Assembly (NCBI GenBank): GCA_903890885.1
Contig: CAITCX010000083.1
Span: forward strand, 1 to 7,157
Length of the DNA: 7,157 bases
Direction: 5' to 3'
Source: an uncultured Dehalococcoidia bacterium
GTDB lineage: Bacteria > Chloroflexota > Dehalococcoidia > Dehalococcoidales > UBA3254
Shown here: positions 5,848 to 7,157 of the stretch, one piece after another
Position numbering within the stretch: position 1 is the stretch's first letter
Layout of the letters: every line of letters begins with the position of its first letter
Notes under the pieces: generated by a model
Seen by the model: only the letters and a program-made list of their open reading frames with translations
Databases searched by the model: none
Told to the model about the DNA's origin: nothing
Translations under genes and position numbers: made by a program

Positions 5848-6633
5848 CTATTTTAATAACCTGTAAAGATGAGCGATATTTCTCCTTTGTACGTCTACCC
5901 TGTGCCGGTCGGGCCGCTCTGATTTGTAACCTGGCAGCTCTGGTATGGCATCCTGCGCTTCCTGGCAGCTCAAGCCCCTTTCAATCGCCTGTTTGACGGT
6001 CTCTACCCAGCCCTGCACTACTCCGGTCATCTCCGGCAAACAACTTTTATCACGGACATTGCCGTGTCCGGGAACATAGTATTCCGCATCCAGTTGTTCC
6101 AGTTGCTTTAAGGAGGCCAGCCAATCTTGCGGTGATGACTGGTCCATGTAACACAGATGGCCCACTACGTTATCGGAGGTAAAAACCACTTTTTCTTCGG
6201 GTATGTAAACAGCAACCTGGTAGGGCGTATGTCCGGGCATATTGATCAATTTGAAGGTATGCTTTCCCACGTACAGTGTCAGTCTTTGGGACAGGGTGAT
6301 AGTAGGCGGACGGAAATGGAAATCCTTCTCCGGTGGAACTACTCCCCGTGGGAACCTGTCCATCCTGGCCTTTAATATCGCCTCGCGGGTCCCTTCGTGG
6401 CCGACGACAGTACCTTCAAAATAATAGTTTCCGGCAAAATGGTCATCGTGAGGTTCGGTATTGATCAGGTAGCGCACCCGCCCGTGTTTGGCGATTTCCT
6501 CCCGCCATTGCACGGCATTTTTCGGTATCTGGGGGCTTTCAATCATAACGATGCCGTCTTCCGTTACCACAAAACCGCAATTGCAGCCTTCAAAATCGGT
6601 CTCAACGTATACATTCTGTGCGATTTTTTGCAT
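5848..6633 (-). CDS. Metallo-beta-lactamase-fold hydrolase with Glu at the first metal-ligand position
   Basis: A 261-residue soluble hydrolase of the MBL fold. Its metal motif reads E60-P-H62-D-D64-H65 instead of HxHxDH, so the first His is Glu. The remaining ligands are present: His135 (MPGHTP), Asp154 (FTSDN) and His190 (YVPGHGN). The early strand residues GFVVTEDGIVMIES (20-33) are typical of the glyoxalase II/SoxH-like branch, with an unusual CNC at 17-19. The substrate cannot be told; thioester or ester hydrolysis is usual in this branch. The start is ATG 6633, four bases after GGGAGG on the minus strand. An in-frame TTG five codons upstream (6648) precedes that site and has none of its own, so it is rejected. 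A sigma-A-type promoter lies at 6680-6708. The aminotransferase follows after 10 bases, so the two products probably act in one pathway. Confidence 0.88.
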   Translation of the reverse strand: MQKIAQNVYVETDFEGCNCGFVVTEDGIVMIESPQIPKNAVQWREEIAKHGRVRYLINTEPHDDHFAGNYYFEGTVVGHEGTREAILKARMDRFPRGVVPPEKDFHFRPPTITLSQRLTLYVGKHTFKLINMPGHTPYQVAVYIPEEKVVFTSDNVVGHLCYMDQSSPQDWLASLKQLEQLDAEYYVPGHGNVRDKSCLPEMTGVVQGWVETVKQAIERGLSCQEAQDAIPELPGYKSERPDRHRVDVQRRNIAHLYRLLK

Positions 6634-6637
6634 GTTG

Positions 6638-6643
6638 CCTCCC
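6638..6643 (-). promoter_or_regulatory. Ribosome binding site that fixes the MBL-hydrolase start
   Basis: On the minus strand GGGAGG stands four bases before ATG 6633. It lies inside the extension that a TTG start at 6648 would give, which argues against that start. Confidence 0.75.
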
Positions 6644-6679
6644 AGCAAAGTTTCTTTTTGGGTCTGCTTCTTGAATCTG

Positions 6680-6708
6680 ATAATAAATCAAAACCCGGCT
6701 GTTGTCCA
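6680..6708 (-). promoter_or_regulatory. Probable sigma-A promoter of the MBL hydrolase-aminotransferase operon
   Basis: On the minus strand, TGGACA (6708-6703) and TATTAT (6685-6680) each match five of six consensus bases and are separated by exactly 17 bases. The start point would be near 6673, giving a leader of about 40 bases before ATG 6633. The promoter lies in the 126-base gap after the MauE-like gene, so this pair can be expressed independently of it. No terminator hairpin for the MauE-like gene was seen in that gap. Confidence 0.55.
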
Positions 6709-6759
6709 ATTAGACTACCTGCTTTTCCCTGGTCATTTTAACCTATGGTCGGCAGGAAT

Positions 6760-7157
6760 CTACCAGATGCGGCGCAGACGGCTTTGTTTCCATCTTTCAG
6801 GAAGTAGAGCCCACGGGCTGACCAATCTGTTGCGTCTATACAGGAAAATTTGAACACACATGGCAATGGAGACCACATCTATCCAGATAGATTGAGTTAC
6901 CAGCAGATCAGGCAAAATACCGGCAAAACAACCGCAGGGTATATTTTGACCCTGGACGAAAATGATGTCGATCTTGGTAAAAAAGTAACCTAGAGATAGT
7001 ATGCCCCAACCTGCGGCAGAAAGCCTGGTGAAAACACCTGTGAGCAAACCCGCTGCGATAAGCAATTCCAGATAGGGAACCACCGTCCCCAGGAATCTGG
7101 CCACATTGATTGGATGCAGCGGGAAAACATCGTAGCTGTATATCAGATACACTGAAT
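6760..7157 (-). CDS. MauE/DoxX-like integral membrane protein, 5' end outside the window
   Basis: The reading frame is open to the right edge of the window, so the N-terminus is missing; about 131 residues are visible. A GTG at 7152 could be read as a start, but MauE-type proteins need an earlier transmembrane helix that would lie beyond 7157. Three hydrophobic segments are visible: about 7092-7030 (FLGTVVPYLELLIAAG region), about 7014-6955 and about 6885-6840. Between the second and third is IPCGCFAG, the Cys-x-Cys motif of MauE-like proteins (Cys codons at 6934-6936 and 6928-6930). The tail after the last helix is rich in Arg and Lys and is probably cytoplasmic. MauE acts in maturation of methylamine dehydrogenase, probably with disulfide formation. 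Many relatives in other bacteria have no methylamine link and sit beside thioredoxin-like genes, so a redox or disulfide role is the most I would claim. Confidence 0.75.
   Translation of the reverse strand, partial: SVYLIYSYDVFPLHPINVARFLGTVVPYLELLIAAGLLTGVFTRLSAAGWGILSLGYFFTKIDIIFVQGQNIPCGCFAGILPDLLVTQSIWIDVVSIAMCVQIFLYRRNRLVSPWALLPERWKQSRLRRIW

Noticed and set aside
6488..6853. Plus-strand 121-codon open frame across the MBL-MauE gap
   Set aside because: It overlaps both minus-strand genes and their promoter, has no good ribosome site and shows no recognisable domain.

Overview
The window holds seven protein-coding genes: four on the plus strand (398-4648) followed by three on the minus strand (7157-4653). 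The organism is probably an anaerobic, low-to-middle GC Gram-positive bacterium of the Desulfotomaculum/Pelotomaculum kind. That placement is inference. It rests on strong GGAGG ribosome binding sites at nearly every gene, U-tract terminators, a clostridial-type 2x[4Fe-4S] ferredoxin and an adenylylsulfate-reductase-like flavoprotein. No rRNA, tRNA, CRISPR array or insertion sequence was seen.

Layout. Bases 1-397 carry the terminator of an unseen upstream gene (61-103) and a long AT-rich control region. This region contains a repeated palindrome (240-279), a direct repeat (222-236 and 305-319) and a sigma-54-like -24/-12 element (322-337). Next comes a tight bicistron: a soluble FAD protein resembling AprA/FrdA (398-2068) and a 66-residue two-cluster ferredoxin (2070-2270), closed by a terminator (2312-2346). 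After a second control region lie an M24 'creatinase/aminopeptidase-fold' protein with an atypical metal site (2472-3608) and, 20 bases on, a D-2-hydroxyacid dehydrogenase (3629-4648). Only 4 bases separate this gene's stop from the stop of a converging class V aminotransferase of the alanine/serine-glyoxylate type (5837-4653). That gene follows a metallo-beta-lactamase-fold hydrolase (6633-5848) in a two-gene operon with its own probable sigma-A promoter (6680-6708). The 3' part of a MauE/DoxX-like membrane protein (7157-6760) enters from the right edge.

Possible joint role (inference). The aminotransferase and the hydroxyacid dehydrogenase together are the classic pair for glyoxylate/serine to hydroxypyruvate to glycerate chemistry. 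The M24 protein looks like a non-peptidase member of its fold, as creatinase, ectoine hydrolase DoeA and DMSP lyase DddP are. The flavoprotein-ferredoxin pair would pass electrons between a small organic substrate and the ferredoxin pool. A plausible reading is a catabolic locus for a small N- or S-containing organic acid. The substrate cannot be read from the sequence, and no recognisable pathway is complete here.
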